Position numbers and translations under genes: made by a program. 64,000 nucleotides of DNA from Blumeriella jaapii (Eukaryota > Ascomycota > Leotiomycetes > Helotiales > Drepanopezizaceae). The stretch covers positions 466,744-530,743 of the forward strand of contig VWND01000080.1 of assembly GCA_009599575.1 (NCBI GenBank), written 5' to 3'. Positions 45,920 through 57,931 of the stretch are shown here, piece by piece; the stretch's first letter is position 1; each line of letters starts with the position of its first letter. The notes beneath the pieces are model-generated. The model was not told where the DNA came from, made no database searches, and was given only the letters and a program-made list of their open reading frames with translations.

Positions 45920-48900
45920 TTACAGTACAGTACAGTACAGTACTGTACATACATACATACATACCCACATACTCTACCGGGGCCTTTTGAAATAGCCCCG
46001 TGGATAACAGAGTGCATAACCACGCTACCTATACTCTACGTACCTACAGCACAGTACAGTACAGACATACATAAGGTACATACAGTATGTACAGTATGTA
46101 CATACATAGCGGTATCTCCTATATTTACCTAGGTACCTACCTAGGTAGATATCCAATGCTTGCAATTCACACCCTTCTTTCCCCCTTCTTTTTTTCTTTC
46201 TTTCCATTCGCTCGTTTCTCTTCTTCTCTTTTCTTTTCCTTTCCTTTCCTTTCTTTTCTTCTCTCCCGGGCCTCTGCTCGTTCTCTTTCTCTTCCCCCTC
46301 CCCCGGGGTTTTCCGCATTCCGAGCAAGGTACATAGGTACATACATACATAGCTTGGGAAGTGGGGATGTGGATTTTTTTTTCTTCTCGGAACAATACCC
46401 TTATGCGTATGTATGTCTATATGTACCTAAATGTACTGTATATGTATATGTATATGCATATGTGGATGTGTGTATATATGCATGTGCATGTGTATATGTA
46501 TGTGTATATGGATATGTGCATATGTACACAGTATATGTATATGTGTATATATGTACATGTATATATACCTATATGTGTGTGTCTTCACGCTCCACTCCCA
46601 CCCCGCAGATGCGGACGCGCCCAAAAAAGAAACGCACCAAAGTCATCTATCTATCTACACAGAGATGTAGCACCGCTCCGCTTTTCCTCCCACGGCAGAC
46701 TTACAGTAGGTCCCCCCTCTCTCTCTCTCTCTCTCTCTCGTTTCCTTTCCCAGTACGCAGGCAGCTACAGTAGCTGGATCGTCTCCTCGCACCACGGGAG
46801 CAGTACAGCGGCAGGTGTTCCCGAGAAGCGAGCGAGCCTTTTCTTCCTGCTGCCGGGGTCTTGGATCGCCAGAATGGCGATTCTCGTGCGCTGCGGAGAC
46901 GGCGGGAGAGGAGGTTTGTGTGTAGGTATGTATGTATGTTTGTAGGTAGATGTGTATGTATGTATGTGTGTATGTATGTGTGTATGTGTGTATGTGTGTA
47001 TGTATGTATGTATGTATGTATGTATGTATGTTTGTATGTTTGTATGTTTGTATGTACTGTAGATGTGTACATACAGTACCAGTCCGGACGATGCTTTTCG
47101 TTGCATGGCGGGAGATACTTGGCCTGCTTCTTAGTACATACAGTAAAGTACTGTTCCCGTTATCCTCTCACGTGCGAGGAGGGGATGTGGCTGTTCCGCT
47201 TTTACTGGTAAACGGGAGTCTGTATTCATACTTGCTTGTTACGCGTGCGGTACTTTCTTTACCTTACCTAAGGTAAAGTAAAGTATAGGTAGGTATAGTA
47301 CAGTACAGTATTGTGTCGCCCTCGCCCTCGCCTCCGCCAGACGTTAATCAATACTACGACTACTACTGCCCTCGCCCTCGCCAACACTAACAGCATCATG
47401 GAATACCAACATGGAAAACCAACAACAACATTCGATGCTCGGCTCACTAGGTCGATGATAGTGTCGAGACCTAGTCGTAGATCTCCACCTTCCCCACCCA
47501 GCCAATCCCTTCCAGATTTCTCCCTCACCACCTCTCTCCTCTCGACCAACATCCCAACGGCCGAACCCATCTCCACGAGACCCCCCCCCCCCCCCACAAA
47601 CACCCGGAACATCCCACACCACGCTCCAGTCGGACCAAAGGAAATGGAAACCCGATACCACCAACAACACCGACGGTACTTCCTCGCTTCTTTCTTCATC
47701 GTCATGCCCCTCGTCCAGAGACGCATCCAGGCCCCGGCGATCGACCAAAACGCCACCAGAAAGTCTCCTAAGGCCGATGTCCTCCTGCTAAGCACGGTAC
47801 GGTACAGACACACGCATGGGCCTAATCGCGTGTGATCACCACCGCTGCATCGCAGGGCGGAGAGGCAATATGCTTGTCTGCGGGCTGGCCGCACACGTCG
47901 TCACTCGAGTGCTGTACATAGTACATACAGTACAGACAGTACATACAGTACATACAGTACATACAGCACAGCGGTCTCGCCGCAACGTGCCGCGAGTGCA
48001 TCTGGTGGTCCATGATCCCATATCCCCATGCAGTCCCGATCAGGGACGAACTTGCTCGTCGACCCATGTCGGGACCTTCCCGTTTGTCCACATCCAGCGA
48101 GACGTGATCCCGCCAGACGAACCTACGGTGCGGTGCGGTACGGTGTGTACGTGTGCGGTCGCGTACCTACTGGACGGGACGGGACTGGGCTCGCCTAGCT
48201 CGAGGATCGCGAAGTCAATAACCGCCCTCGACGACTCCTCTCCTTCATGCAAGGCGAGGCCAGATCCGTTCGTTCGTCCAACCTCGTCTCCCACCTACCG
48301 TCCAGTCCAGCACAGTACAGTACCACGCATGTCTCAGCTCAGCGACGATGCACAGACGTCGAGCTTGCCGGACGTCATCACTTCCCTCCTCTGTCATGTG
48401 CGTCGGGTGCCTGAGATCGGTAATCAACAATGAATCCATCCATCAAGCAAGCAATGCGCCCAGCCCGTCATCGACACCAAGACGCTCTATATATATCTGC
48501 ACCGCCAGCCTCGGTGTCGCGTCTCGCCCGGCTCGCTACACCTCCCTCCCTCCCTCCCTCCCCACCCACCCACCGGCCGACCCCCTCCAGCACGCACCGG
48601 AGATCAGACTCACCCAAGGGGAGGAGAAAACAAGAGGAGCCGGCCTGGCCGACGCAGGGGGGGGGAACAAGCCTTGCGGAGCGGGATCCCCGGGACTCTC
48701 GGCATCTGATGTTTGTGCGGCGACGGGGACCAGGACCTGGGGAGTACAGTACATACAGTACAGTGCCCTACGGTACATAGGTACTTGAGGGGCTCGACAC
48801 CACACGCGCACCGAGTCCAGTGGGAGCGCGAATCAGTCGTTGCGATAGATAGCCATTGGTGTGGGAGACGAGCGTGGCACAGTACTGTATCGACGGTAAG

Positions 48901-49016
48901 CTGCCGCTTCGACAACCGGGATCGCCTTGTTGGCCGCAAGCATTACCACCGCACAGGACAGCGCGGTATTGACGGTACGGTACAGACACGGTGCTGTACG
49001 TGCTGTTCGGATCACC
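41240..49016. other. Microsatellite-rich region without a supported gene
   Basis: Long frames here are proline-, arginine- or histidine-rich products of simple repeats. Visible repeats include poly-G at 41,572-41,588, (GGA)-rich 41,760-41,832, (CAC)n 42,236-42,270, CTTTC runs 44,110-44,240, (CAGA)n 45,669-45,694, (TATC)n 45,873-45,919, (CT)n 46,718-46,739, and (TATG)n 46,925-47,055. Many ACAGT/ACTGT pentamer runs occur. The left end is the promoter and leader of the Cid1-type gene. Confidence 0.6.
47333..47367 (+). mobile_element. 35-bp remnant of the TAC-tailed retroposon (copy R4)
   Basis: The sequence TCCGCCAGACGTTAATCAAT followed by ACTACGACTACTACT equals the last bases and tail of copies R1 and R3. 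It is flanked by a perfect 15-bp direct repeat, GCCCTCGCCCTCGCC, at 47,318-47,332 and 47,368-47,382. This fits insertion of an extremely 5'-truncated reverse transcript. The host is GC-rich simple sequence, so part of the flanking identity could be coincidental. Confidence 0.72.
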
Positions 49017-50081
49017 ATGGCGCCGTACTGCGCTTCTCGGTACGTCCCTCCGCGGCGTCAATCTACGTTCCACCCCATCCAGAAGCCAAAGCCCGAAACC
49101 CTTCCCGAGGCGTCCTGGAGTTGAGGGAGCCGCTCGTTCGTCCCCAAGCAGCGAAGCAAGGCCAGACCACCACCGCTACACATCTCCCCGCCCGCAGGAC
49201 CACGGCCGTCATCATCGCCCTCGCCTCTCTCAACTACAACCTCCTCTCCGCGCTCTTCTTCCACCAGCTCCCCGATGACCCGTACCACGTGGCCGGCGCC
49301 TTTGGCTGGTATCTGCACTTCGCGAGCCTGATGAGCGTGTTTGGGCTTGTGGGTGCGGTGCGGGTACGTCTTCCCCCTCCATTTCCGCCCTGCATTCCCC
49401 TCGCACACCAGAAGTCCACTCCGCCCTCCTCAAGCATGAGAACCGAGACGACGCAGAAGGAAACCCCCCACAACAGAGGAAGCAGACTGACAACCGTTGC
49501 AGCAACACGCCCCCTCCATAGCCGTCTTCGCCAACTACCTCATCTGCGACACCCTTCTCTCCCTCGTGCCCCGGCTCCTCGTCCTCATCCCACTGGTCCT
49601 CGTCTTCTCCGACTCCCTCTGCTCGCCCTCCTTCGGCCTCCCTCGCCCGACCACGAACCTCGCCCCCCCTCACGCCCACAGCCCCTCCCCCAGCCCCGGC
49701 CTTCCCGCCACGGACATGCTCGCCGCCGCATTCACGCCCGAGAGCTGCCTCCGCACGCTCCACCTCGGCCAGATCATGCTCGGCGCCGGCGCGCTCGTCA
49801 CCACGCTGCTGCAGCTCGTCGGCGCCCTGAGCGTGCGGCTGTACGCGCGCGCTGTGGCTCAGGGAGATGCGGGAGGAGGAGGCGGCGCTCGCGGCGAGGG
49901 CGCCCGTGGGGGTGGACGCGATGGGGAAAGTGGAGGGCGTGCTGAAGGATTCGAGGACCGCGTGTCCATGAGCCGCGCCGCGCTGAGGATGTGCGGGATG
50001 CGCACGGTGGAGGGGAGAAGGATGGAAACCCAATTCTCGGCTGCCCTCGTGTACAGGATTGGGAGCCCGGCGGGTTGCTGA
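49017..50081 (+). CDS. Four-helix membrane protein of unknown function, three exons
   Basis: Exon 1 (49017-49039) encodes MAPYCASR with a GTACGT donor. A 158-bp intron ends CCCGCAG, exon 2 is 49198-49363, a 139-bp intron ends GTTGCAG, and exon 3 is 49503-50081. The total is 255 residues in frame. Four hydrophobic segments are clear: TTAVIIALASLNYNLLSALF, WYLHFASLMSVFGLVGAV, FANYLICDTLLSLVPRLLVL with continuation, and LGQIMLGAGALVTTLLQLVG. A loop rich in Pro, His and Ser lies between helices 3 and 4. The cytoplasmic tail is Gly/Arg-rich and may contain read-through sequence. I know similar small membrane proteins in ascomycetes but no assigned role. The splice sites and helix pattern make a real gene likely. 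Confidence 0.65.
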
Positions 50082-51589
50082 TTGTTGGCTGGTGGGCTGA
50101 CTGCGTTTGACCGATCGGTTCTTCACACACACACACACAGACACATACACCGACACCCGCTGCCGCTGCCGTGGTCCCACGCCTAGGGCCACCTTCACAC
50201 CCCAGTCCTTCCACAAATCACCAGCTTAGCTTGGCTGAAAAAGAATGTAAATCCGAATGGGAGTAGTTCGAGTTCCGGAGTTTTTAAATACCACATTTTG
50301 GGACGGGGGGAGAGGGAGGTGTTTTGGTTTGGGGGGGAGTCTGGAATGCGACTCTGCGTCTGCTGCTTGGCTTGGCTTGGCTTGGCTTCTACCGGGGAGT
50401 GAGTACGGTAGAGGGGTACAGCAGGAGGTAGATCGAAATCTGGCTAGCTCGCTAGCTCGCTGTCTGTCTGGGTGGTAGCTTCTCGACGGGGTGTGGTGGT
50501 GGTGGTGGTGGTGGTGGTGGTGGTGGTGGTGGTGTGGAAATGGGAGATTTATTCGTTGAGATGGGGTGGAATGAATGGAATGTTGAGATTGGAAGCTAAA
50601 AAAAAAAAGTTTAAAAGCTGCGTTGGTTTTTGAAATGGCGCGAATGGTATGTATGTACTGTAGATTGATGATTACTTTATTTTAGTGTTGCGTTTTTGGT
50701 TTCGGTGATACGTATATCTATACATTTACACATACATTTACACATACATTTACACATACATTTACACATACATTTACACATACATTTACACATACATTTA
50801 CTCATACATCTACACATACATTTACACATACGTAGATCTACACAATTACATATACACACACAAACCATCAGATCCTCACTCACTCACTCACTCACTCATT
50901 TCCCACTCACTTCCCACACACGCCCCACATCATCACATCATCACATCATCATCATATATCCATCCATTCGCCCGCCCGCGCGCGCACCTAGACATGTACA
51001 GTACAGTACAGTACAGTACCTAGGATTACATACCCATACACAGTACCTATAAACAGGTACCCATCCACATACACACACATACATACCTGTACATACCAAC
51101 CGTCTCCTCCTCCTCCTCCTCCTCCTCCTCCTCCTCCTCCTCCTCCTCCTCCTCCGCCCGTGCCCCCATCCAGCCCCCAGCGCACGCATCGATGCCGCGT
51201 TCGTTCGTTCGTTCGTTCGTTCCCTGCCTTATCAGTTTCGCTGATCAATCGAGCAGTGGGCCCGTCCGTTCCGCGTCTCGTCCCGGGCTCCCGTGCCGTC
51301 TATGTGTATTATGTGTATGTGTACTGTACTGTACTGTACTGTACTGTACTGTACTGTACTGTACTGTACCCCCACGCGCTTTTGAGTGGGGGCGGGCTGC
51401 CGCTTGATGGGGCTGGATGGTGGATGGTGGATGGTGGATGGATGGTGGATGGATGGTGGATGGTAGGTGGATGGATGGATGGAGGGGTGGATGGAGGGAG
51501 TCACGTGGGGGGTTTTGGTGGTGTGGTTTGCGCGGGCTGGGCTGGGCTTGGTCTGCTCTGCCCTGACTGTACTGACTGTACTGACTGTA
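50082..51589. other. Intergenic microsatellite region
   Basis: (GGT)n 50,490-50,534, a 12-bp tandem ACATTTACACAT 50,722-50,832, (CTCA)n near 50,877-50,898, (ATC)n near 50,930-50,955, (CTC)n 51,104-51,155, (CTGTA)n 51,321-51,368 and GGATGGT repeats 51,414-51,492. No gene. Confidence 0.75.
51321..51368. repeat. (ACTGT)n pentamer array
   Basis: GTACTGTACTGTACTGTACT continuing for about nine units. It is the longest of many short runs of the same pentamer (also near 44,940, 45,055, 45,300, 45,925, 47,300, 47,920-47,970, 51,000). Confidence 0.95.
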
Positions 51590-51935
51590 TGGTGCAGTGT
51601 GGTGCAAAAAGTCTCTGCACCCCCTCATTGCAGCCAAGGTAAACTTGACACAGCCAAGACAGATGAAGTACACTTGATTTGATAGCCAAGGTAAATTTAC
51701 TAAGTTTAGAATGTTTATCTAGCGGCTTGTAAAAGTAAATACTCCAGTTTGAAATTTTGTGTAGTACAGTACAACGCTGTTTAGCTTTGGCAATCACGTT
51801 TACGGTACGAATCGTTGGAAAAGAAATATAAGAATATTTCTAAAAGACATTTGGATTAAACGAGTTTTGAAAGCTTTGGAGCATATTCACCACGTGCTAA
51901 ACATGGCGGAATATTTCAGCTTAAAACTTGGTAAT

Positions 51936-52348
51936 TGTCAGGAACCAACATCACGTGTATAAGTCAGGTGATCCGCCAAGACCCTCTGCCTCCTACCAAT
52001 CCTCGAATAGTACTCTCTGCGGATAGGCCGTGGGGGCCGGATAGTGCTGTAGGGGCTGAAGATGATATTTAGGTAAAACATTTTATAGAAGTGATTGCTA
52101 AGGAACCAGTTATTAGGGTTATATTGAAAAGGATTGAAAAGAGGTCGGGATGGGGGCTGGAAAGCATATTAAATGGGATTCGCCTGGTTTCCTGAGAAAT
52201 ACTTTTCTCGAGGGCTCCACCCCTCTTTTTGTACTTATACACGCTTTTTACTAGAAATATAGAAAGTAAAGATCAGCCTGATTATTAACTTAATTTTATT
52301 TAAGTTTTATTATTTGAATTAGTATTTCTTTGCTTTTTAATTTTTATA
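51936..52348 (+). repeat. Chromovirus 2, 5' LTR
   Basis: Begins TGTCAGGAACC and ends TTTTTATA (TTACA in the other copy). The first half is less mutated than in the 3' LTR, and the second half is more AT-rich, so RIP acted unevenly on the two copies. Confidence 0.93.
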
Positions 52349-53438
52349 TTTTAATTTTTTTATTCACCGGAACGGCAGTTCGATATTATTAAAACAATTT
52401 TTTATTATATTATTACATTTATATCGTTATTATCGATATTATAGCTTTTCGCACTCGCAGAAAACAGGCATTTCCAGCTACTTAAAAAAACCCAGCACTT
52501 TCGGCTGCTTAGGGAAACTCCGTACTATCGTTTTCCTTGACGTCACCAGCTTTACTAAGGGTCGAAAATACCCTATTATCAGAGCGCGACGATTTTTTAA
52601 TTTTTTTTATCGAAGAAATCATTAAAAAGGCCACGCTTAAAGCGATTCGGAAGGACTTTTTACCGAGATCCTGATTTATCTGGTTAATAAACGAATCCGC
52701 GCCGAACAAAAAAAAAACGATAAACGTAAAAGAATAAAAGAAATACGAATTAAAATAAAGCAGAAAAAGATTAAAAAAAAAATCTACGAAATAATTAAAA
52801 AATTTAAAAAAACCAAAAAACGCCGAAACGAATTTCGAAAGGAAATTAAACAATTTTAACAAAAACTTAACGCTTTCGAAAATATCGAAAAAAAGATTTT
52901 TATACTTTTTAACACCGTTTCAGCTGAGAAAAAACAGAAAATAACCTAAGCTAGCGATTATTATAAAGTATTTTCGGAGTATTACGATAATAATATTTAT
53001 TAGAAACGATCTAGTATTTCTTTTGAGTATATTATACTTTTTGTAAGAAACATAGCGAATTCGAGCCGAAAGACATCAAAAATAAGAGATTTCCTAATAT
53101 ATCGAAGGAAAAATACTGAAAAAGCTTAATTTTTTATTCGGCGTATAAAGCGAAGCTTTCGCCAAAATAAAAAAGTAATATTTTGTACCGATCAAAAGAA
53201 AATTAACGCTTGTATTCTAACTTTCGACGATAAAATAAAAAGAAAATGGACCGGATACGAACGACGTTCTACGAATATTCGAATTATATAGAACGATTTT
53301 AAAAGATGGATGTTAAACTTTCTGATGGATGCGGAAAATCGAGAAATCGCGGCTTCGAATTTATACGATAAAGCGAAGCAAAAGGAGTATAAATCAGTTA
53401 ACGATTTCGTTGCTTATTTGGATAATTTCGAATAGCAG

Positions 53439-53678
53439 TTGCAAATAATAAACGATGCGACTAAAAGAAGGATGTTTTTCGTAAAACTCCGATTTACTTT
53501 TCGAGAAAAAATTATTAAACGAAGTAATATTGCAGCTACAAACTCGTACGAAAAATTAGTATTAATCGTTCGTTGTATCGAAAATGCTAATAAAATTATT
53601 AACGACGAAACGAAAAATAATAAACGACGAAACGAACGTAAAAAAAAAAGGAAAAAAAAAACTTATATTTACGATTAA
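53439..53678 (+). pseudogene. Gag fragment of chromovirus 2
   Basis: The frame encodes the C-terminal half of a capsid-like Gag (MFFVKLRFTFREKII, NSYEKLVLIVRCIE). The same polyprotein continues upstream through a stop (YDKAKQKEYKSVNDFVAYL) and downstream to the zinc knuckle. Confidence 0.8.
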
Positions 53679-53864
53679 AGCTTAAGAATTAAAACAAATA
53701 TATACCGTTCTCGATTCGAAAATACGTTACAAAAAGAAAAACGAAAGCGAAAACGATAATCCTAACAAAATCCTTTGGAATCCTAGAACTTTTAACGACT
53801 TTTTTTATTTTTCGAAGTGCAGTCGCTGCTAAAAAAAAAAGCATCGCATGGCCAATTGTCCAGA

Positions 53865-53912
53865 AGTCGAATGTTATAAATGCAATAAAAAAGGATATAT
53901 AGCTTTAAATTG
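53865..53912 (+). other. Gag zinc knuckle of chromovirus 2 (mutated)
   Basis: The sequence encodes CYKCNKKGYIALNC, a CX2CX4HX4C retroviral-type zinc knuckle in which the His is Tyr (CAT to TAT), again a C-to-T change. Confidence 0.85.
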
Positions 53913-54611
53913 CTTCGAAGTTAACAAATCTAAAGATTCGGGAAAAGCTTCCGCTCGATTTTAATTTCGTCGCTGCTAATAAAATCGAGCGAAAAAAAAA
54001 AGCAGAAAATAATAATTTTAATCGAAATTAAAAAAGCCAAAAGCGAAACTCGTACGGAACGAGTTTTTATCGATTGCGGCGCGGAGAAAAACTGCGTAAT
54101 TTAAAAATTATTAATTAAATATAAATAAAAACCAATTTAAAAACGTATTAATTTATTTACGGTTAAGAAAAAAAAAGTAACCATTTACGACACGCATACG
54201 CAATTTATTCGCGCCACTGATAATTATAAAATAATTAAAGAAATACAAAGCGATTTCGTGGCTTGCGATATAAATATTCCAGAAGTTTTATTTATTCTAG
54301 GGTTTTTTTGATTGCGAAATATCGACCCTGCTATAAGCTTTCGAGCTAAATCGTAGCGATATCCAATCGAATGTTTATAATTTAATTTCGTTATAATTAA
54401 ACGTTTTAAAAAAAAATCCAAAAGAAAGCAAGCGTTTTATATCGTTTTGAAAAAAGCTATTGAAAAACAGCATCAATTACCTTTTAAATATAACGACTAC
54501 GCCGACGTATTCGACGATACCGCCGCGGTTATTCTAGCTTTTTACCATTTTATAAAACATCGAATAAACTTCGCGGAGAAAAAAAACCCCTTTTAAAAAC
54601 TAGTTTATTTT

Positions 54612-55457
54612 TTGTCGGAATCTAAATTCACCGAATTGCGCGAATATTTCGATTCGAGCTTAAAAAAAAGTTGGATAAAAAGATTTACTAGCTTTGCCGG
54701 CGCACCGGTAATATTTATACCGAAAAAAGACGGGAGTTTACGATTATGCGTCGATTATAAAGGTCTAAACGCAATTACGGTTAAAAATCGAACTCTTTTA
54801 CCTTTTATCAGCGAAATTTTGGATCGTTTGAAAAAAGCTAAAATATTTATTAAACTAGATCTTATTTGGGCGTATTACCGCTTTCGAATAAAAAAGGGAA
54901 ATAAATGGAAGACTGCGTTTCGCATTCGTTACGAACATTTCGAATATTGCGTATTACTTTTCGGCCTTTCGAACGCATCAGCAATTTTTTAAGCATATAT
55001 TAATTAAATTTTAGTCGGTTTAGTGGATATTACGTATATAATTTACTTCGACGATATTTTAATATTTTTCAAAAACTCCGACGATTATATAAACGCGGTA
55101 AAAAAAGTTTTCGAAAGATTCCGTATTAATAAACTTTACGAAAATCTGAAAAAATATGCTTTCGATACGAATACGGTTAAGTTCCTAGGCTTCGTCGTTA
55201 CTTTTACGGGAATTGAGATGGACCCAAGGAAAATAAATAATATTCGGAAATGGCCTTTTTTTATTACGTGGCGAGATATTCAAATGTTTTTGGGTTTCAT
55301 TAATTTTTACAAACGTTTTATTAAAAACTACGCTAAGCTTTGCCGATTTATTATAAATTTTTTAAAAGGAATACAACGAAAAAAGATATCGGGCCCTTTT
55401 CGTTTTTTATTCGAAGCGAAGCTCGCTTTTTTATTTTTAAAAGAAAAGTTTTGCTAA
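54612..55457 (+). pseudogene. Reverse transcriptase of chromovirus 2 (two frames interrupted by a stop)
   Basis: The first part (54,612-54,992) has SLRLCVDYKGLNAITVKNR, AKIFIKLDLIWAYYRFRI, and VLLFGLSNASAIF, and is closed by TAA where Gln is expected. The second part (55,023-55,457) has the catalytic IIYFDDILIF, with both Asp kept, then VKFLGFVVTFTGIEMDPRK. The active-site motif is intact, but stops break the frame. Confidence 0.9.
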
Positions 55458-56153
55458 GCACCGATTTTACGCTATTTCGATCTTCGATTGAAAATTTAAA
55501 TCGAAACAGACGCTTCGAAGTTCGTTATAAGCGGAATATTATTTTAATTATTCGGCGAAAGTGCGAAGGTACGTTAGCATCCTATCGCGTATTATTCGAA
55601 AAAGCTTTTTTTTATAAAACAAAAATACGAGGTCTACGACGCTAAGCTAATAGCTATAGTTTACGCTTTCAAACAATAGAGCTAATATTTACGTAGCGCT
55701 TTCGACGTTATTATTATACGTATAAATTATTATAATCTGAAATACTTTCTTACGAAAAAACGTTTAAACGGACGCCAAGCGAAATGGGCCGACGAGCTAG
55801 CTGAATACGATTTTGCAATCGAATATAAAACAGAAGTTTTTAATCCGGCGGATGGTTTTTTTCGCCGGCCAGATTTAAAAGAAAATTTAGAAAAAAATAA
55901 CGAACAGCTGCCTACGCTGCATCGTAAGTTAAGATTAGTTTATTTGAGAAATTCTAAGATGTTTTCCGCAGTAAAAACACGTTTAAAATCGGAGCATGGA
56001 CTATTTCGCGCCGATAAGTATTCGGAATTTTTGTTGACGGGATCAGAAGGTAAAAAGCAAGCGGGGAAAAGCTAAATAAAAGGCTTTTTCGCCGGACTGT
56101 TTTTTGCTGGTGTTACTGATTGCAAACAATATATACCACGGAGCGTAGCCGCT

Positions 56154-56885
56154 GTGTTGTTACAATCCGAAACGGCTAATAACGAGCTAGCAGAATCGAT
56201 TTATAAGACTATTTTTAAATTGCAAAAATTTGATTTTTTTATATTACAAAGGACGTACGAATCGGCTTCGCAAAGCAGTCGAGCCGGGTCCGAAGGATAT
56301 TGGCGTATAGGTCAAAATGAATTATTACGTTACAAAAAACGTGCGTATATTCCGAATAAAAGCGCTATTAAAAGCGAGATATTAAAGATTAATTACGACG
56401 ATCCGACCGCCGGCTATTAGAGCTTTCGGCGAACGCTAAAATTGGTCGAAAAAAAGTATTTTTGGCCTGGTTTACGAGGCGACGTAAAGCGTTACGTTAA
56501 TACGTATGGAGAATGTCAGAAAGGCAAGCCTAGAAGGCACCGACCCTATGGCGAGTTAGCCCCTTCGATTTCTACGAAACTTTGGGAAAAGATAATTATA
56601 AACTTTATTACGGGTTTATTTTTTAATAAAAAACGAGGTCGTATTTACGATTTTATATTTGTTATAATAAACCGATATACGAAGCTGTCGAAATATATAT
56701 TAATACAAAAAACGATTTCAGTCCTAGATTTAGCTAAGATATTTATACAGCACGTTTATAAAGATTTTGGTTGTTCTAAAAGAATTATTATAAACAAAAG
56801 GTCAGTTTTTATTAATAAATTTTGGTTTTTAGTAATGTTTCATTTACAAATACGACGTCGATTAAGCATCGCTTTTTATTTTTAG
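56154..56885 (+). pseudogene. Integrase of chromovirus 2 (broken)
   Basis: A zinc-binding part (YFWPGLRGDVKRYVNTYGEC) ends in CQKGKPRRHRPYGEL. The catalytic core follows, with INFITGLFFNKK where the first catalytic Asp is Asn, and INKRSVFINKFW where TDRGSVF is usual. A stop at 56,418-56,420 separates the halves, and the C-terminal part resumes at 57,042-57,275. Confidence 0.88.
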
Positions 56886-57931
56886 ACCGATGGCCAAACG
56901 AAACGTCAAAATCAAATTTTAGAATTTTATTTTCGTACGTATTGCGATTATCGACAAAACGATTAAGTTATAAAGCTTGCTTTAGCCGAGTTTACGTATA
57001 ATAATTCGATATACGCTTTTACGGGTTTTACTTTTTTTCGCATGTTATACGGCTTTTACTCAGAACTTGGCAGCAACGTCGAGAGCGACGTCGTAAAAAG
57101 GGGGGTATCGTCAGCGGAAAAACGAGTTAAAATATTGCAAAAAGAAAAAGAAGTATTTAGTAAAAAGCTAAAAGAAGCCAACGCGAATTATAAAAGATTC
57201 TACGACGCTAAATATAAAAAGACTAGATTTCAAATAAGCGACAAAATGTTATTATCGACCAAAAACCTTCGATAGCTGCGATTTTTTCGAAAGCTTTTAA
57301 ATAAATATCTAGAGCTTTTCAAAATCAAGCGAGTTATATATAAGCACGGCCAAGCTTATTAATTCGAGCTCCCTTTTTAATATCGTATTCACGATACTTT
57401 CCACGTTTTTCTATTAAAACCTTAGCAAAATCGAAACGATACCGAGCCGAAGAATAGTATAATAAAATTCTAAAAATCAGAAAAATACGAGGTTAAATTA
57501 ATATAAGCTTATAAAAATACAAAAAAAGGCCGATATTATTTGATGCGATAAAAAGGCTATTTATCAAGCGAAGATTTTTAAAAGCCAGAAAACCATTTTA
57601 CGAACGCAAAAAAGATTGTAAAAAAATACTTGAAAAATACGATAAATAATAGCAACGGAGCAGTAACGAATGCGCGCCGTAGAAGTAAGAAAAAGAAAAT
57701 AAAACACTTAGAAAACCCCAGAACCGCCGCTAAGCCAATTTATTTTTATTATCGTTATTTTTTTTTTTATTTCCATCGCCATCTTTTTCAAACTCAGAAG
57801 CAGCGGCAGGCTAAAAAGAATTAATACTAGACGAATTCGCAGAATATTCGACTTATCCTAATTAAAGCTTCTACGATAGCCGTAATCGAATCCTGAATTG
57901 CAATTACGATATTTTCGTAAAAATCCAGAAT

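Noticed and set aside
46431..47211. Cys/Tyr/Val-rich and Thr/His/Ile-rich frames
   Set aside because: Products of the (TATG)n and (TGTATA)n microsatellites on either strand.
47311..47894. Frames of 174 and 208 codons on the two strands
   Set aside because: They overlap a retroposon remnant and microsatellites, and have no motif or intron support.
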